Origin: Phycisphaerales bacterium UBA4658
Lineage (GTDB): Bacteria > Planctomycetota > Phycisphaerae > Phycisphaerales > UBA1924
Direction: 5' to 3'
Assembly: GCA_002405485.1 (NCBI GenBank)
Contig: DHLW01000114.1
Location: forward strand, 3,147-18,745
Length of the DNA: 15,599 nt
In this document: one piece after another, positions 14,234 to 15,599 of the stretch
How positions within the stretch are numbered: position 1 is the first letter of the stretch
Layout: every line of letters starts with the position of its first letter
Program-made: the position numbers and the translations under genes
The notes under the pieces: model-generated
What the model was told of the DNA's origin: nothing
Database searches by the model: none
Seen by the model: only the letters and a program-made list of their open reading frames with translations

Positions 14234-14911
14234 TCAGCGCCGGCGACGGGCCGCGAGCACGCCGGCCACGCCCAGCAGGGCCGCGGATCCGGGTGCGGGC
14301 ACGCCAATCTTGAACTGGTACATCGGGTCGGAGCCAGCGGTCCGCGGGCCGGCGAGATTCGCGGCGGCGCGGATCGTGAACCCGGCGCTCAGGTTGGCAT
14401 CGGAGACGCCCCAGTACTCCGCGTTCGCATCGCCCAGAAGCAGGTTGTATGAGTAGTCGACGCCGACGCCGTTGTACGCCAGATCGACCTCGATCATCGA
14501 GAGTTCGCTGAACGGGGTGGCGCTGTCACGGACGCGAGCGAAGAACACGGTGGGTGCGACGGGCACGCTTCGGGTGAGCGACCCGATGCCGCCGAGCGCG
14601 AGCGTGGCGGATCCGACGCCGTCATAGGTGAAGGTGACCGAGTGGAGGTTGGTGCCGGTCCAGGGGGAGTTGGCGGGGGCGCCGATCGGAACATCACTGG
14701 CGTTCACGATCGCGTACTCCCAATCGCCGGCGTTGAGCCCGTCGCCCCAGCGCACGTTGCCGCCGAAGGTCTTGGTGAACGCCCCGGAGGCCTCGTTCGT
14801 GATGAACTCGGCATCGCTGTTGAATGTGAGCGTGCCCGCGGCCGCGGGAGCAACGCAGGCGAGAACAGAACCAGCGGCCAGAGCGGCCGCGCCAGAGCGC
14901 ACGAACGTCAT
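14234..14911 (-). CDS. exported protein with PEP-CTERM-like sorting tail (VPAPG variant)
   Basis: A 225-residue secreted protein of unknown function. Residues 1-26 are a signal peptide ending APAAAG. The body is Gly/Ala/Ser-rich and beta-like, with few charged residues. The tail from 204 reads VPAPG, a short hydrophobic stretch (SAALLGVAGVLAA) and four arginines. This is the three-part PEP-CTERM layout with Ala for Glu, a variant common in Phycisphaerae; such tails are processed by exosortase in other bacteria. No exosortase gene is in the window. ATG 14911 was chosen because AGGAG lies ten bases upstream; a TTG at 14929 is the only longer option. It has its own promoter at 14960-14987. Confidence 0.87.
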   Translation of the reverse strand: MTFVRSGAAALAAGSVLACVAPAAAGTLTFNSDAEFITNEASGAFTKTFGGNVRWGDGLNAGDWEYAIVNASDVPIGAPANSPWTGTNLHSVTFTYDGVGSATLALGGIGSLTRSVPVAPTVFFARVRDSATPFSELSMIEVDLAYNGVGVDYSYNLLLGDANAEYWGVSDANLSAGFTIRAAANLAGPRTAGSDPMYQFKIGVPAPGSAALLGVAGVLAARRRR

Positions 14912-14921
14912 CACGGTCTCT

Positions 14922-14926
14922 CTCCT
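14922..14926 (-). promoter_or_regulatory. ribosome binding site of the PEP-CTERM-like gene
   Basis: AGGAG ten bases before ATG 14911, within the purine-rich leader GAGGAGAGAGA. It makes ATG 14911 the likely start rather than TTG 14929, which lies inside this leader. Confidence 0.7.
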
Positions 14927-14959
14927 CAAGTCCTCGGGCGTCGGCCCAAGTGTGCTGAG

Positions 14960-14987
14960 AAGATACTGCGATCGTTCGGAGCGTCAA
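14960..14987 (-). promoter_or_regulatory. sigma-70-type promoter of the PEP-CTERM-like gene
   Basis: On the minus strand TTGACG (14987-14982, five of six) and TATCTT (14965-14960, four of six) are 16 bases apart. A T-rich stretch (TTCTTTTTTC) sits directly upstream like an UP element. Predicted start near 14953, giving a leader of about 40 bases. Confidence 0.65.
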
Positions 14988-15141
14988 GAAAAAAGAACAT
15001 GAAAATCGATCAATGACAGAGCAGAGTTTCGAGTCCAGCTCGCGGGGTCCTCTGATGTGAAAATGGGCAAGTGCCGGACGCCATGCATGACGACTGCGCT
15101 TCAGTATTCCTGCTCGAAGTGTCGCATGTGCATGCTTCCGC

Positions 15142-15160
15142 GCACACGGTCAGCCTGTGC
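15142..15160 (-). terminator. stem-loop downstream of icd
   Basis: GCACA (15142-15146) pairs with TGTGC (15156-15160), and GG/CC closes a TCAG loop past one bulged base. A perfect palindrome GCCGGGCCCGGC also lies at 15185-15196, closer to the icd stop. Neither has a T-run. Nothing else is recognisable between 14988 and 15205. Confidence 0.3.
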
Positions 15161-15205
15161 CCGGGGTGCGCACGAGCGGAGTCGGCCGGGCCCGGCTGCC
15201 GCGGA

Positions 15206-15599
15206 TCATCCCATGTGCTTGATGACTTCCGTCGCGAACTCCGAGCACTTGACCTTCTTCACGTTCGCGTCGCCCTCGGCCTTCATCAGCCGCTCGAAGT
15301 CGTAGGTGACGGTGCGGGCGGAGATGGCGCCGTCCATGCCCTTGATGATCAGGTCCGCCGCGTCGGCCCAAGTCTTGTCCCCGCCGGAGCCGAGGTATCG
15401 GAGCATCATCTCTCCGGAGAGGATCACGCTGCCGGGGTTGACCTGATCGAGGTTGGCGTACTTCGGGGCCGTGCCGTGGGTGGCTTCGAAGATCGCGTGG
15501 CCGGAGACATAGTTGATGTTCGCCCCGGGCGCGATGCCGATGCCGCCGATCTGGGCCGCCAGCGCGTCGGAGAGATAGTCGCCGTTGAGGTTGAGGGTG
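15206..15599 (-). CDS. icd: NADP-dependent isocitrate dehydrogenase, C-terminal part only
   Basis: TCA-cycle enzyme converting isocitrate to 2-oxoglutarate and CO2 with NADPH formation. The last 130 residues are visible; the N-terminal two thirds lie beyond base 15599. [14 protein letters not shown] contains the two metal/isocitrate aspartates matching E. coli Asp307 and Asp311. [19 protein letters not shown] is the adenine/NADP loop (His339 and Lys344 region). [10 protein letters not shown] has the Tyr and Arg that match Tyr391 and Arg395, the residues that select NADP over NAD. The end [14 protein letters not shown] aligns with the E. coli C-terminus. The close E. coli-type match separates it from isopropylmalate dehydrogenase. 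Confidence 0.95.
   Translation of the reverse strand, partial: TLNLNGDYLSDALAAQIGGIGIAPGANINYVSGHAIFEATHGTAPKYANLDQVNPGSVILSGEMMLRYLGSGGDKTWADAADLIIKGMDGAISARTVTYDFERLMKAEGDANVKKVKCSEFATEVIKHMG

Noticed and set aside
1..15599. CRISPR array, insertion sequence, prophage or defence island
   Set aside because: No spaced direct repeats, transposase, integrase, terminal repeats or known defence domains; base composition looks even across the window.

Overview
GC-rich bacterial chromosome, almost certainly a planctomycete of the class Phycisphaerae. Three things point there: a secreted protein with a two-repeat dockerin-like tail ending in Gly-Cys (11748-12608), a secreted protein with a VPAPG-type PEP-CTERM-like tail (14234-14911), and a bacterial SUI1/eIF1 homologue with a Cys-rich N-terminus (11247-11612). 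TGA is a normal stop codon here, so the standard bacterial code applies. The window is mostly housekeeping and ordinary accessory genes. I found no phage, transposon, CRISPR array, secretion locus or multi-gene defence system.

Layout. 1-992 (-): rlmN, its C-terminus outside the window. 1109-2864 (+): a trpA without trpB, then a PIG-L/BshB1-like deacetylase. 4076-2883 (-): tRNA-His, an entericidin-like lipoprotein and a short-chain dehydrogenase, a possible transcription unit. 4212-4910 (+): a membrane-anchored protein of unknown function whose frame is cut once by TGA. 6742-4907 (-): an exported erythromycin-esterase-family protein with a beta-rich domain inserted in its catalytic fold. 6891-9256 (+): gnd overlapping a GNAT acetyltransferase gene by ATGA. 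10776-9352 (-): soluble transhydrogenase sthA. 11246-10777: 470 bases without a gene, with nested inverted repeats. 11612-11247 (-): SUI1 protein. 11748-12608 (+): dockerin-tail protein. 14911-12667 (-): PEP-CTERM-like protein, a TauE/SafE permease and a two-TM zinc-ribbon protein. 15599-15206 (-): C-terminal third of an NADP-type isocitrate dehydrogenase.

How the genes relate. Three separately transcribed genes deal with the NADP(H) pool: gnd and icd make NADPH, and sthA moves reducing equivalents between NADPH and NAD+. Convergent pairs are tightly packed: stop codons overlap at 4907-4910, the gap at 2865-2882 is 18 bases, and a strong hairpin fills 12611-12658. Several starts (trpA, SUI1, TauE/SafE) lack a Shine-Dalgarno sequence, while others have a clear one.

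The best candidates for a second look are the inverted-repeat region at 11104-11222, the hairpins before gnd, the domain insertion in the esterase, and the single in-frame TGA at 4674-4676. None of these amounts to a demonstrated new system.
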